From contig NZ_JAKRNJ010000002.1 of assembly GCF_022346925.1 (NCBI RefSeq), positions 1 through 64,000 on the forward strand: DNA of 64,000 nucleotides, in the 5' to 3' direction. Origin of the DNA: Microvirga sp. ACRRW. GTDB lineage: Bacteria; Pseudomonadota; Alphaproteobacteria; Rhizobiales; Beijerinckiaceae. A program made the translations under genes and the position numbers. Below are positions 1 through 7,914 of this stretch, piece after piece; positions within the stretch are counted from its first letter, which is position 1; each line of letters begins with the position of its first letter. The notes beneath the pieces were generated by a model that had not been told where the DNA came from, made no database searches, and saw only the letters and a list, made by a program, of their open reading frames with translations.

Positions 1-141
1 CGGTTCTTTTAGGCGTACACCGTGTCTTTCAACGATGGGCCTCCCGCCGACAGGTTTGCGAAACCTGACACAGGACCGCTCCCGGCTCCGACAATCACGA
101 CGCCTCGCGAGCGCGCCCCTCTCTGAGCCGGGACACCCACA

Positions 142-185
142 GCTATAGCCAAGGTTAGGACCAAAGTCAAGAACAAAAGAAGAAC
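142..185 (-). promoter_or_regulatory. SOS (LexA-type) box overlapping a sigma70-like promoter, leftward
   Basis: Read on the minus strand, GTTC at 182-185 and GTTC at 171-174 are separated by exactly 7 bases, the GTTC-N7-GTTC direct repeat known as the LexA site of Alphaproteobacteria. Directly downstream lie TTGACT (165-170), a 17-base spacer, and TATAGC (142-147), a good -35/-10 pair. The transcript would run left past position 1, so the controlled gene is outside the window. A DNA-damage gene such as an imuA/dnaE2-type operon would be a typical target, but that is inference. Confidence 0.6.
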
Positions 186-223
186 ACACGCATTGGGCCA
201 AGGCGTCCTCCCTGTCCGCCGCT

Positions 224-440
224 CGTCATCCCGGACGGCGGAAGCCGAGCCGGGATCGTCAGCCGAGTAAAGCACGGGAAAACCTCTCCCGAGCGGGAGA
301 GGTCGGAGCGCAGCTCCGGGTGAGGGCATGTCCTCACCGGCAAGGGCGCTCCCTCACCCCTGCCCCTCTCCCACCCGGGAGAGGGGATCTGCGCCATTCT
401 CGTCCTGCGATCCCGGGTTCTGCTCCGCAGCCCCGGGAGG
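224..440. repeat. REP-like element split by CTCTCCC palindromes
   Basis: A left half starting CGTCATCCCGG (224) and ending CGGGATCGTC (260) and a right half with GATCCCGGG (409-417) and CCCCGGGAGG (431-440) resemble the two halves of the complete elements at 2450 and 6019. Between them sit two other palindromes: CCTCTCCC/GGGAGAGG (283-302) and CCCCTCTCCC/GGGAGAGGGG (363-386). This looks like one repeat family inserted in another. Confidence 0.5.
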
Positions 441-566
441 GCGCTCGTGATGGCCGCGCACCAGGGCCTTCCGTCATGCGGCCTGTCGGTTCTCCCGATA
501 GACCTCATTGATCTCGACTTTGGTCGGTGACGCAGGAGATTTCGCGCCCTACCTCTTCCCAAAAGG

Positions 567-596
567 AATAGATAGTTTATATGTAAACCATCTATT
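567..596. promoter_or_regulatory. 30-bp near-perfect palindrome, probable operator of the beta-oxidation operon
   Basis: The left arm AATAGATAGTTTA (567-579) and right arm TAAACCATCTATT (584-596) are complementary at 12 of 13 positions around a 4-base centre. It lies 53 bases upstream of the acyl-CoA dehydrogenase start, in an AT-rich island of a GC-rich genome. Size and symmetry fit a dimeric or double-dimer repressor such as a TetR-family fatty-acid regulator. No candidate regulator gene is adjacent. Confidence 0.55.
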
Positions 597-649
597 GTGC
601 CGGTGGGCTCACGGAGTCTGTCAGGCTGCCGAATTGGGAGGATGCGCGA

Positions 650-2443
650 ATGCCGGTTTATAAGGCCCCTGTTGAAGACGTCATGTTCCTTTTGAACGAT
701 GTCTTTCCCATAGAGCGTCACAACAACCTGCCGGGCTTCGCGGATGCCACGCCGGATATGGTGGAGGCGATCCTCACTGAAGGCGCAAAGCTCTGCGAGG
801 AGGTGTTCGCGCCCTTGAACCTCTCCGGCGACCAGGAAGGCTGCACCCGCAACGCGGACGGCTCGGTGACGACGCCGAAGGGCTTCAAGGACGCGTACGA
901 GGCCTATGCCACCGGTGGCTGGATGGGCTTGTCGGTGCCGGAGGAATTCGGCGGGCAGGGACTTCCCTCGCTTCTCAACACCATCATGCAGGAATTCATC
1001 TCCTCGTCGAACCTGGCGCTCGGCATGTATCCCGGCCTCACCCAAGGCGCGATTGCTGCGCTGCTGGTGCATGGCACCGAGGAGGTGAAGCGCAAGTACC
1101 TGCCGAAGATGGTCGAGGGTGCGTGGACCGGCACCATGAACCTCACCGAGCCCCATTGCGGCACGGATCTCGGCCTTCTCAAGACCAAGGCGGTTCCGAA
1201 CGGCGACGGCTCCTATGCGATCTCCGGCACGAAGATCTTCATCTCCGCCGGCGAGCACGACATGGCAGAGAACATCGTGCATCTCGTGCTTGCGCGCATC
1301 GAAGGCGCGCCCGCCGGCACGAAGGGCATTTCGCTCTTCGTCGTGCCGAAATTCATCGTAAAGGACGACGGTTCTTTAGGCGACAAGAACGGCGTGTCCT
1401 GCGGCTCGCTCGAGCACAAGATGGGCATTCACGGCAACGCCACCTGCGTCATGAATTACGATGGCGCGAAGGGCTGGCTCGTGGGTGAGGAAAATCGCGG
1501 CCTCAACGCCATGTTCGTGATGATGAACGAGGCGCGCCTCGCAGTCGGCGTGCAGGGCCTGTCGCAATCCGAGGTCGCGTATCAGAACGCGGTGGCCTAT
1601 GCGAAGGACCGCCTGCAGGGCCGTTCGCTCACCGGCGCGAAATTCCCCGACAAGCCCGCCGATCCGATCATCGTACATCCGGACGTGCGCCGCACGCTGC
1701 TGTCGATCAAGTCGTTTAACGAGGCCGCGCGCGCGCTCGTCGTGTGGACCGGCCTCAACAGCGACATCGCGCACCGTTCCTCGGACGACAAGGAGCGCCA
1801 GACCGCCGAGGATTACATGGGCCTTCTGACGCCCGTGGTGAAAGGCGTTCTCACCGATCTCGGATTCGAGAACGCGGTGAAGGCGCAGCAGATGTTCGGC
1901 GGTCACGGCTATATCGAGGAATCGGGCATGTCGCAGTTCGTGCGCGACGCCCGCATCGCCATGATCTACGAAGGCGCCAACGGCATCCAGGCCATGGACC
2001 TCGTGGGCCGCAAGCTCGGCAAGGATGGTGGCCGCGCCATCATGGCCTTCTTCAACGAGGTCGGCGCCTTCTGTCAGGAGAACGCAGGCGACGAGAGCCT
2101 GAAGGGCTTCGTCGCGCCGCTCCAGCAAGGCCTCGGCCATCTGCAGCAGGCCACCATGTGGTTCATGCAGAACGCCATGGCGAAGCCCGACAATGCAGGC
2201 GCAGGCGCCACCGACTACATGCACCTCTTCGGAACCGTGGCTCTCGGCTATATGTGGGCGAAGATGGCGAAGGCCGCGCAGTCCAAGAAATCGCAAGGCA
2301 ACGGCAATGCTGAGAAGATGGATGCGAAGTTGCTCACGGGCCAGTTCTTCATGGAGCGTATGATGCCGGAAACCGGGGTGCGTCTCGCGCGCATTTCGTC
2401 CGGCGCTGACGTAACCATGGCGATGCCGATGGAAGCCTTCTAG
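650..2443 (+). CDS. Acyl-CoA dehydrogenase, large (about 600 aa) type
   Basis: 597 aa. FAD-dependent alpha,beta-dehydrogenation of an acyl-CoA thioester, the first step of beta-oxidation. Visible are the N-terminal helical domain, the flavin-contact segment MNLTEPHCGTDLG (about residues 163-175), the conserved FGGHGYIEE (about 415-423) and the catalytic-base region IYEGANGIQ (about 438-446), followed by the extra C-terminal domain that marks the 590-600 aa subfamily, which also includes DmdC-like enzymes. GGGAGG lies upstream of the ATG. It is followed by thiolase and a hydratase/dehydrogenase on the same strand, so an aliphatic acyl-CoA substrate is likely; exact chain length cannot be told. 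A palindromic operator candidate lies at 567-596. Confidence 0.93.
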   Translation: MPVYKAPVEDVMFLLNDVFPIERHNNLPGFADATPDMVEAILTEGAKLCEEVFAPLNLSGDQEGCTRNADGSVTTPKGFKDAYEAYATGGWMGLSVPEEFGGQGLPSLLNTIMQEFISSSNLALGMYPGLTQGAIAALLVHGTEEVKRKYLPKMVEGAWTGTMNLTEPHCGTDLGLLKTKAVPNGDGSYAISGTKIFISAGEHDMAENIVHLVLARIEGAPAGTKGISLFVVPKFIVKDDGSLGDKNGVSCGSLEHKMGIHGNATCVMNYDGAKGWLVGEENRGLNAMFVMMNEARLAVGVQGLSQSEVAYQNAVAYAKDRLQGRSLTGAKFPDKPADPIIVHPDVRRTLLSIKSFNEAARALVVWTGLNSDIAHRSSDDKERQTAEDYMGLLTPVVKGVLTDLGFENAVKAQQMFGGHGYIEESGMSQFVRDARIAMIYEGANGIQAMDLVGRKLGKDGGRAIMAFFNEVGAFCQENAGDESLKGFVAPLQQGLGHLQQATMWFMQNAMAKPDNAGAGATDYMHLFGTVALGYMWAKMAKAAQSKKSQGNGNAEKMDAKLLTGQFFMERMMPETGVRLARISSGADVTMAMPMEAF

Positions 2444-2449
2444 CCAACA

Positions 2450-2547
2450 AGCGTCATCCCGGCCGAAGCGCCGGGATCGCGCGACCAGTGAAACGCCTAA
2501 TTCTGAAAACGATCCCGGGTCGCGCTTCGCTTGCCCGGGATGACGCT
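2450..2547. repeat. REP-like double-hairpin element inside the fad operon
   Basis: The ends AGCGTCATCCCGG and CCGGGATGACGCT are inverted copies, each side forming its own smaller hairpin (CCGG...CCGGG and GATCCCGGG...CCCGGGA). It fills nearly the whole gap between the acyl-CoA dehydrogenase and thiolase genes. The same family recurs at 6019-6130 and, split, at 224-440. Confidence 0.75.
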
Positions 2548-2569
2548 CAAATAAATCTGGGAGGCCCCG

Positions 2570-3778
2570 ATGGCCGATGCATTCATCTATGACGCAGTCC
2601 GCACCCCGCGCGGGCGCGGCAAGCAGGACGGTTCGCTTCACGAAGTGCCTGCCGTCGATCTCGCAGTCACCGCGCTCGATGCGATCCGCAAGCGCAACGA
2701 TCTCGATCCGATCTTGGTGGAGGACGTGGTGCTCGGCTGCGTCGATCCCGTCGGCGAGGCGGGTGGCGACATCGCGCGCGCAGCCGCGCTGAAGGCAGGC
2801 TTCGGCAAGGAAGTGCCGGGCGTGCAGATCAACCGCTTCTGTGCCTCCGGTCTCGATGCGGTGAATTTCGCGGCGGCGCAGGTCATGTCCGGTATGAAGG
2901 ACGTCGCCATCGGCGGCGGCGTCGAATCCATGAGCCGCATCGGCATGGGCGCATCCGGCGGCGCATGGCCGGTCGATCCCGGCATCGCCATTCCCACTTA
3001 TTTCCTGCCGCAGGGCATTTCGGCGGATCTGATCGCCACCAAATACGGCTTCACGCGTGATGACGTGGATGCCTATGCGGTCGAATCGCAGAAGCGCGCG
3101 GCGAAGTCTTGGGACGAGGGGCGATTTTCCAAGTCCATCGTGCCGGTGAAGGACGTGAACGGCCTCACCATCCTGGCGAAGGATGAGCACATGCGCCCGA
3201 GCACCGACATGCAGTCGCTGGGTCAGCTGAAAGCCGCCTTCGTGCAGATGGGCGAGATGGGCGGCTTCGATGCGGTGGCGATTGCGGCGCATCCGGATGT
3301 GGAATTCATCGACCACGTCCATCACGCGGGCAACTCGTCCGGCATCGTGGACGGCGCCGCTGCCGTGCTCGTCGGCTCGAAGGAGGGCGGCACGAAGATG
3401 GGTTTGAAGCCCCGCGCGCGCATCAAGGGCTTTGCCTCCATCGGATCCGATCTCGCGCTCATGCTCACCGGCCCCATCGACGTGTCGGAGCTGGCGCTGA
3501 AGAAGGCCGGCATGACGAAGGACGATATCGATCTCTTCGAGATCAACGAGGCGTTCTCCTCCGTCGTACTGCGCTACATGCAGGCGCTCGATCTCGATCC
3601 CGCCAAGGTCAACGTGAATGGCGGCGCGATTGCCATGGGCCATCCGCTCGGCGCGACCGGCGCGATGATCCTCGGCACGGTGCTCGACGAATTGGAGCGC
3701 ACCAACAAGCAGACGGCATTGATTACGCTCTGCGTCGCCGCCGGCATGGGCACGGCTGCGATCATCGAGCGGGTTTGA
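2570..3778 (+). CDS. fadA: Acetyl-CoA C-acyltransferase (thiolase)
   Basis: 402 aa, standard thiolase length. It cleaves 3-ketoacyl-CoA with CoA to acetyl-CoA plus shortened acyl-CoA. The three active-site elements are visible: nucleophile Cys in NRFCASGLDAVN (about residue 91), His in GGAIAMGHPLGATGA (about 358) and the second Cys in TLCVAAGMGTA (about 388). GGGAGG precedes the ATG by a few bases. Position between the acyl-CoA dehydrogenase and the multifunctional hydratase/dehydrogenase supports a beta-oxidation role over a biosynthetic acetoacetyl-CoA thiolase. Confidence 0.94.
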   Translation: MADAFIYDAVRTPRGRGKQDGSLHEVPAVDLAVTALDAIRKRNDLDPILVEDVVLGCVDPVGEAGGDIARAAALKAGFGKEVPGVQINRFCASGLDAVNFAAAQVMSGMKDVAIGGGVESMSRIGMGASGGAWPVDPGIAIPTYFLPQGISADLIATKYGFTRDDVDAYAVESQKRAAKSWDEGRFSKSIVPVKDVNGLTILAKDEHMRPSTDMQSLGQLKAAFVQMGEMGGFDAVAIAAHPDVEFIDHVHHAGNSSGIVDGAAAVLVGSKEGGTKMGLKPRARIKGFASIGSDLALMLTGPIDVSELALKKAGMTKDDIDLFEINEAFSSVVLRYMQALDLDPAKVNVNGGAIAMGHPLGATGAMILGTVLDELERTNKQTALITLCVAAGMGTAAIIERV

Positions 3779-3804
3779 GTAAAAGCGGGACCGGGAGAAA
3801 GCCA

Positions 3805-6012
3805 ATGACGAACTTCACCAATTTCCGCTTCGAGATCGACGCCGACGGCATCGCGCTCGCGACCTGGGACATGAAGGACCGCTCGATGAACGTCATCACC
3901 AATCAGGTGATGGACGAGCTGTCGCAGATCATCGAGAAGGTTGCCTCTGATGAAGCCATCAAGGGCTGCGTTATCACGTCGGGCAAGGAGACGTTCTCCG
4001 GCGGTGCCGACCTCACCATGCTGCAATCCTCCAACGCGGAATTCATGCGCGTCGCGAAGGAGAAGGGCGAGGAGGCCGCCAACACGTTCCTGTTCGAGGA
4101 ATCGCGCAAGCTTTCGCTGCTCTATCGCCGCCTGGAAACCTGCGGCAAGCCCTTCGCCATCGCCATTCACGGCGTGTGCCTCGGCGGCGCGTTCGAGCTG
4201 GCGCTGGCCTGCCATTTCCGCGTGCTGTCGGATGTGGATTCCACCCGCGTCGGCCTGCCCGAAGTGAAGGTGGGACTCTTCCCTGGTGCCGGCGGCACGC
4301 AGCGCGTGGCGCGCCTGATGCAGACGGGCGATGCATTGCAGATGCTCTTCAAGGGCGAGCAGCTTCGCCCGCTCATGGCGCGCAACATGGGTCTGGCGCA
4401 CGCGGTCGCGCCGCGCGACCAGATCGTGCAGACCGCGAAGGATTGGATCAAGAACGGCGGTTCGGCTGTCGCTCCATGGGATCAGAAGGGCTACAAGCTG
4501 CCCTCCAACAAGGTCTATTCCGCGGCGGGCATGCAGATCTGGCCCCCGGCCAATGCCATCTATCGCCGTGAGACGCAGGACAATTATCCGGCGATCCGCG
4601 CGATCCTGGAGACCGTCTATCAGGGCCTTCAATTGCCGATGGATCTGGCCTTGAAGGTGGAGTCGCGCTGGTTCGCCAAGATTCTGCGCTCGAAGGAGGC
4701 GGCGGCGATGATCCGCACCCTGTTCCTCTCCATGCAGGATTTGAACAAGGGCGCGCGCCGTCCGAAGGATGTGCCGCCGACCAGCATCAAGAAGGTTGGC
4801 GTCGTCGGTGCAGGCTTCATGGGCGCGAGTGTCGCTTACGTCACGGCCAATGCGGGCCTTCAGGTCGTGCTGATCGACCGCGACGTGGAAGCGGCGGAAA
4901 AGGGCAAGGCCCATTCGCACAAGCTCATGTCCGACCAGATCATGAAGGGCCGCGCCAAGACGGCGGATCGCGATGCGCTGCTTGAGCGCATCAAGACATC
5001 CGCCGATTACAGCGATCTGGCCGATTGCGATCTCGTGATCGAGGCCGTGTTCGAGGATCCCAAGGTAAAGGCTGAGGTGATTCAGAAGGTGGAAGCGGCG
5101 ATCCGCCCGGATTGCATCTTCGCCTCGAACACCTCGACGCTGCCGATCTCGGGCCTCGCCAAGACCTCGAAGAATGCGGGCCAGTTCATCGGCATTCACT
5201 TCTTCTCGCCGGTCGAAAAGATGATGCTGGTTGAGATCATCAAGGGCAAGGAGACGGGCGACAAGGCGCTCGCCACCGCGCTCGATTACGTGCGCCTCAT
5301 CAAGAAGACGCCCATCGTCGTCAACGACTCGCGCGGCTTCTTCGCCAATCGCTGCGTGCTGGCCTATATCCTCGAAGGTCATCTCATGCTTACCGAAGGT
5401 TTGCCTGCGGCGATGATCGAACAGGCGGGCAAGCAGGCCGGCATGCCGGTCGGTCCGCTCTCGCTCAACGACGAGGTCGGCGTCGATCTCGGCTTGAAGA
5501 TCCTGAAGGCCACGAAGGCGCAGCTGGGCGATGCGGCCATCGTTCCGCAGCAGGAAGTTCTCCTCACGGCGCTCGTCGAAAAGGAAGGACGCTTCGGCCG
5601 CAAGAACCGGAAGGGCTTCTACGATTATCCGGAAGGCGGACAGAAGCGCCTGTGGCCGGAGCTGAAGAACCTGCAAACCAAGCATGTGGAGCCCGAGCTC
5701 GTCGACATGCAGGAGCTTAAAGAACGCCTTCTCGTCACACAGGCTCTTGAGGCCGCACGCACGGTCGAGGAGGGCGTGATCACCGATCCGCGCGAGGCGG
5801 ATGTCGGCTCCATCCTCGGCTTCGGCTTTGCGCCTTATACGGGCGGCGCGCTCTCCTATATCGACTTCATGGGCGCGAAGGCTTTCGTGGAATTGTGCCG
5901 TAAGCTCCAGGAGAAGTACGGCGAGCGTTTCGCGCCGCCGAAACTGCTTCTCGACATGGCAGCAAATGGCGAGACCTTCTATGGCCGCGCCGCGGCGAAG
6001 AAGGCGGCTTAA
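3805..6012 (+). CDS. fadJ: Enoyl-CoA hydratase / 3-hydroxyacyl-CoA dehydrogenase, multifunctional
   Basis: 735 aa from ATG 3805, preceded by GGGAGAAA. An upstream TTG at 3775 in frame overlaps the thiolase stop and lacks a ribosome site. The N-terminal crotonase domain shows SGGADLTML, GVCLGGAFELALACHFRV and GLFPGAGGTQR. The NAD-binding dehydrogenase domain starts near residue 330 (GVVGAGFMGAS) and includes SNTSTLPI and GIHFFSPVEKM; the C-terminal dehydrogenase segment follows. It carries out steps two and three of beta-oxidation, forming with the two upstream genes a complete cycle. Symbol fadJ versus fadB cannot be decided from sequence alone. Confidence 0.93.
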   Translation: MTNFTNFRFEIDADGIALATWDMKDRSMNVITNQVMDELSQIIEKVASDEAIKGCVITSGKETFSGGADLTMLQSSNAEFMRVAKEKGEEAANTFLFEESRKLSLLYRRLETCGKPFAIAIHGVCLGGAFELALACHFRVLSDVDSTRVGLPEVKVGLFPGAGGTQRVARLMQTGDALQMLFKGEQLRPLMARNMGLAHAVAPRDQIVQTAKDWIKNGGSAVAPWDQKGYKLPSNKVYSAAGMQIWPPANAIYRRETQDNYPAIRAILETVYQGLQLPMDLALKVESRWFAKILRSKEAAAMIRTLFLSMQDLNKGARRPKDVPPTSIKKVGVVGAGFMGASVAYVTANAGLQVVLIDRDVEAAEKGKAHSHKLMSDQIMKGRAKTADRDALLERIKTSADYSDLADCDLVIEAVFEDPKVKAEVIQKVEAAIRPDCIFASNTSTLPISGLAKTSKNAGQFIGIHFFSPVEKMMLVEIIKGKETGDKALATALDYVRLIKKTPIVVNDSRGFFANRCVLAYILEGHLMLTEGLPAAMIEQAGKQAGMPVGPLSLNDEVGVDLGLKILKATKAQLGDAAIVPQQEVLLTALVEKEGRFGRKNRKGFYDYPEGGQKRLWPELKNLQTKHVEPELVDMQELKERLLVTQALEAARTVEEGVITDPREADVGSILGFGFAPYTGGALSYIDFMGAKAFVELCRKLQEKYGERFAPPKLLLDMAANGETFYGRAAAKKAA

Positions 6013-6018
6013 ATTTTT

Positions 6019-6130
6019 AGCGTCATCCCGGGGCCGCGTAGCGGAACCCGGGATCGTTTTCAGGATGAGATTCAGGCGCTCTCTTCTGTTGACGATCCCG
6101 GATCTACGCTGCGCTTCGTCCGGGATGACG
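6019..6130. repeat. REP-like double-hairpin element after the fad operon
   Basis: It begins AGCGTCATCCCGG and ends CCGGGATGACG, with internal hairpins ACCCGGGATCGTTTT and GACGATCCCGGAT. It is the same architecture as the element at 2450-2547 and starts six bases after the hydratase/dehydrogenase stop codon, where it could also stabilise or end the transcript. Confidence 0.7.
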
Positions 6131-6174
6131 ATAGTGTCGCCCCAGATATCAAGACCGATATGAGGGAGCAGCCC

Positions 6175-6684
6175 ATGAAATCGCATTTCGCCATGATGGC
6201 GGCCTATAATGCATGGTGCAACGAGCGCATCTATGGGGTCGCGGCGCAATTGTCGGAGGCAAATTTCAAAGCGGATCGGGGGGCCTTCTTCAAATCTGTG
6301 AGCGGTACCCTGAACCATCTTCTCGCGGCAGACCGCATCTGGCTCAAGAGATTTACGGGCGAGGGCGATGCTCCCAATAGGCTTGATGCCATCCTCTTCG
6401 CTACTCTTCCCGAACTTGAACGGGCGCGCCGCATGGAAGATGCGAGGATCGTCGACTATATCGAGGGCTTGTCGGAGGCCGATATAGCGGGCCGCCTCCG
6501 CTATCGCACCATCACGAACCCGGTCGATATCGATCAGCCGCTGGCTTCCACGCTTGTGCACTTCTTCAACCATCAGACCCACCATCGTGGGCAGGTTCAT
6601 GGTCTGCTGACAGGTTTCGGCCTTGATGCACCGGTTCTCGACCTCATCGCTTTCCAGCGTCAGACCGGAATCGGTATGTCATGA
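6175..6684 (+). CDS. DinB/YfiT-like metal-dependent four-helix protein
   Basis: 169 aa from ATG 6175, chosen because GAGGGAG lies 5-13 bases upstream; an ATG at 6160 would place that site inside the gene. The DinB superfamily signature is clear: an early His in LNHLLAADRIWLKR (about residue 46) and HFFNHQTHHRGQ (about 128-139), which together form the three-His metal site. Family members include damage-induced proteins and thiol-dependent transferases; the substrate is unknown here. Its stop overlaps the ATG of the next gene (ATGA), so the two are probably co-translated. Confidence 0.85.
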   Translation: MKSHFAMMAAYNAWCNERIYGVAAQLSEANFKADRGAFFKSVSGTLNHLLAADRIWLKRFTGEGDAPNRLDAILFATLPELERARRMEDARIVDYIEGLSEADIAGRLRYRTITNPVDIDQPLASTLVHFFNHQTHHRGQVHGLLTGFGLDAPVLDLIAFQRQTGIGMS

Positions 6685-7229
6685 ATCTTTGGCTGCGCGT
6701 CCTCCACCTCATCGTCACGTCGTTCTTCAGGCCGAAGATCGATCCAGTGCGCGATGTGTCGCGTCTGACATTCCGTGTGTGGCCACATGATCTCGACACG
6801 TCGCTCCACATGAACAACGGGCGCTACTGGAGCCTCATGGATCTGGGGCGCAGCGACATCATGATTCGCTCAGGGCTGTGGCGGCCCATCTTCAGGCATG
6901 GCTGGGTGCCGGTGGTGAGCGCGGGCCAGATCCGGTTTCGCCGCGAGATGCGGCTGTTCCAGCCTTTCACGCTCGAGACCCGCATCCTCACATGGTCGGA
7001 GGGCCATGTGGTAATGGAGCATCGTCTCGTCTCGAAGGCGCGGGATGGAAGCCCGATCCTCAATGCCATCGCACTCGTGAGGGCAGGGCTCTATGACCGG
7101 AAGGCCAAGAGCTTTGTGCCCATGGAGATGTTGCTCGGTGAAATCGGCCTGCAAGCGGAGCCGCCGGAAGCCGCTCCCGAGGTTCAGGCTTTCCTCGATG
7201 CAGAAGAGACGTTGAAGAAGGCGGCGTGA
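6681..7229 (+). CDS. Hotdog-fold thioesterase (THEM6/4HBT-like)
   Basis: 182 aa, start codon overlapping the DinB-like stop. The motif WPHDLDTSLHMNNGRYWSLM is the hotdog active-site helix region of the THEM6/acyl-CoA thioesterase-like group, followed by the beta-sheet segments GQIRFRREM and GHVVMEHRLV. It probably hydrolyses an acyl-CoA or acyl-ACP thioester. Nearness to the beta-oxidation genes fits, but a transcript link across the repeat at 6019-6130 is not shown. Residues 1-18 are hydrophobic and could touch the membrane. Confidence 0.8.
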   Translation: MNLWLRVLHLIVTSFFRPKIDPVRDVSRLTFRVWPHDLDTSLHMNNGRYWSLMDLGRSDIMIRSGLWRPIFRHGWVPVVSAGQIRFRREMRLFQPFTLETRILTWSEGHVVMEHRLVSKARDGSPILNAIALVRAGLYDRKAKSFVPMEMLLGEIGLQAEPPEAAPEVQAFLDAEETLKKAA

Positions 7230-7284
7230 TGGTCCAAGGTTAGGCCCCTTTTCCTTGGCCTGAACCGTGAGGCTTGCAAGACCC

Positions 7285-7908
7285 ATGCCCCGTGTCATCG
7301 ATTACTACTTCTCGCTCGTAAGCCCCTGGGCCTATATCGGCCACGCCCCCTTCATGGAAATCGCGCAGCGGCATGGAGTCGAGGTAAATTACAAGCCCGT
7401 TTTCCTAGGACGCGTCTTTTCCGAGACTGGCGGCCTGCCGCTTCAGCAGCGCCACCCCGCCCGCCAGCGTTACCGTTTGGTCGAGCTGCAGCGCTGGCGC
7501 GAGAAGCGCGGGCTCTCATTCAATATCAGCCCGAAGCATTGGCCCTTCGATGTGAATTTCGCCGACCGCACCGTGATCGCGGTTGCGTCGACAGGCAAAA
7601 GCCCGGACGCATTCCTGCGCCGTGCCTTCGCCGCCATCTGGGAAGAGGAGCGTAATCTCGGCGATCCTCTAGTCTTGGCGGAACTGGCCGAGCAGGCAGG
7701 ACTCGACTCGTCGTCGCTCATGGACATCGTGACAGGCAGCACCACGGAAGCGATCTATGCGCTCAATCTCGAGAACGCGGTGGCGGCCGACGTGTTCGGC
7801 TCCCCGGCTTATGTGCTCGACGGCGAGGTGTTCTGGGGCCAGGACCGGCTTGAGCTTCTCGACGATGCGTTGAAGAGCGGGCGCGAAGCCTACAAGCCTA
7901 CGGCCTGA
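7285..7908 (+). CDS. 2-hydroxychromene-2-carboxylate isomerase family (DsbA-fold, kappa-GST-like)
   Basis: About 207 aa from ATG 7285; a GTG at 7267 is also open in frame and the ribosome site is weak for both. The N terminus IDYYFSLVSPWAYIG matches the thioredoxin-like start of the HCCA isomerase/kappa GST family, with Ser replacing the DsbA Cys as usual in this family. FGSPAYVLDGEVFWGQDRLELL near the C terminus is the conserved cis-Pro/dimer segment. Family members use glutathione to isomerise aromatic-degradation intermediates. No naphthalene pathway genes are nearby, so the substrate is unknown. Confidence 0.85.
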   Translation: MPRVIDYYFSLVSPWAYIGHAPFMEIAQRHGVEVNYKPVFLGRVFSETGGLPLQQRHPARQRYRLVELQRWREKRGLSFNISPKHWPFDVNFADRTVIAVASTGKSPDAFLRRAFAAIWEEERNLGDPLVLAELAEQAGLDSSSLMDIVTGSTTEAIYALNLENAVAADVFGSPAYVLDGEVFWGQDRLELLDDALKSGREAYKPTA

Positions 7909-7914
7909 CGCATC

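Larger units (their letters stand above)
1..649. other. Gene-free leader region with regulatory and repeat sequences
   Basis: No convincing coding sequence lies here. Open frames on both strands have no ribosome site and run through palindromic repeats. The stretch holds, left to right: a minus-strand SOS-type promoter pointing out of the window, a split REP-like element interrupted by CTCTCCC-type palindromes, and a near-perfect palindrome just upstream of the acyl-CoA dehydrogenase gene. Each is listed separately. Confidence 0.7.

Noticed and set aside
9-329. Minus-strand 106-codon frame with a hydrophobic stretch at the left edge
   Set aside because: It crosses palindromic repeats and the SOS promoter, has no credible start or ribosome site, and the hydrophobic run arises from the T-rich promoter sequence.
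1376-6600. Long open frames on the minus strand opposite the fad genes (over 800 and 1000 codons)
   Set aside because: They mirror the codon bias of GC-rich genes on the plus strand, have no ribosome sites, and encode His/Arg-rich low-complexity sequence with no recognisable domain.
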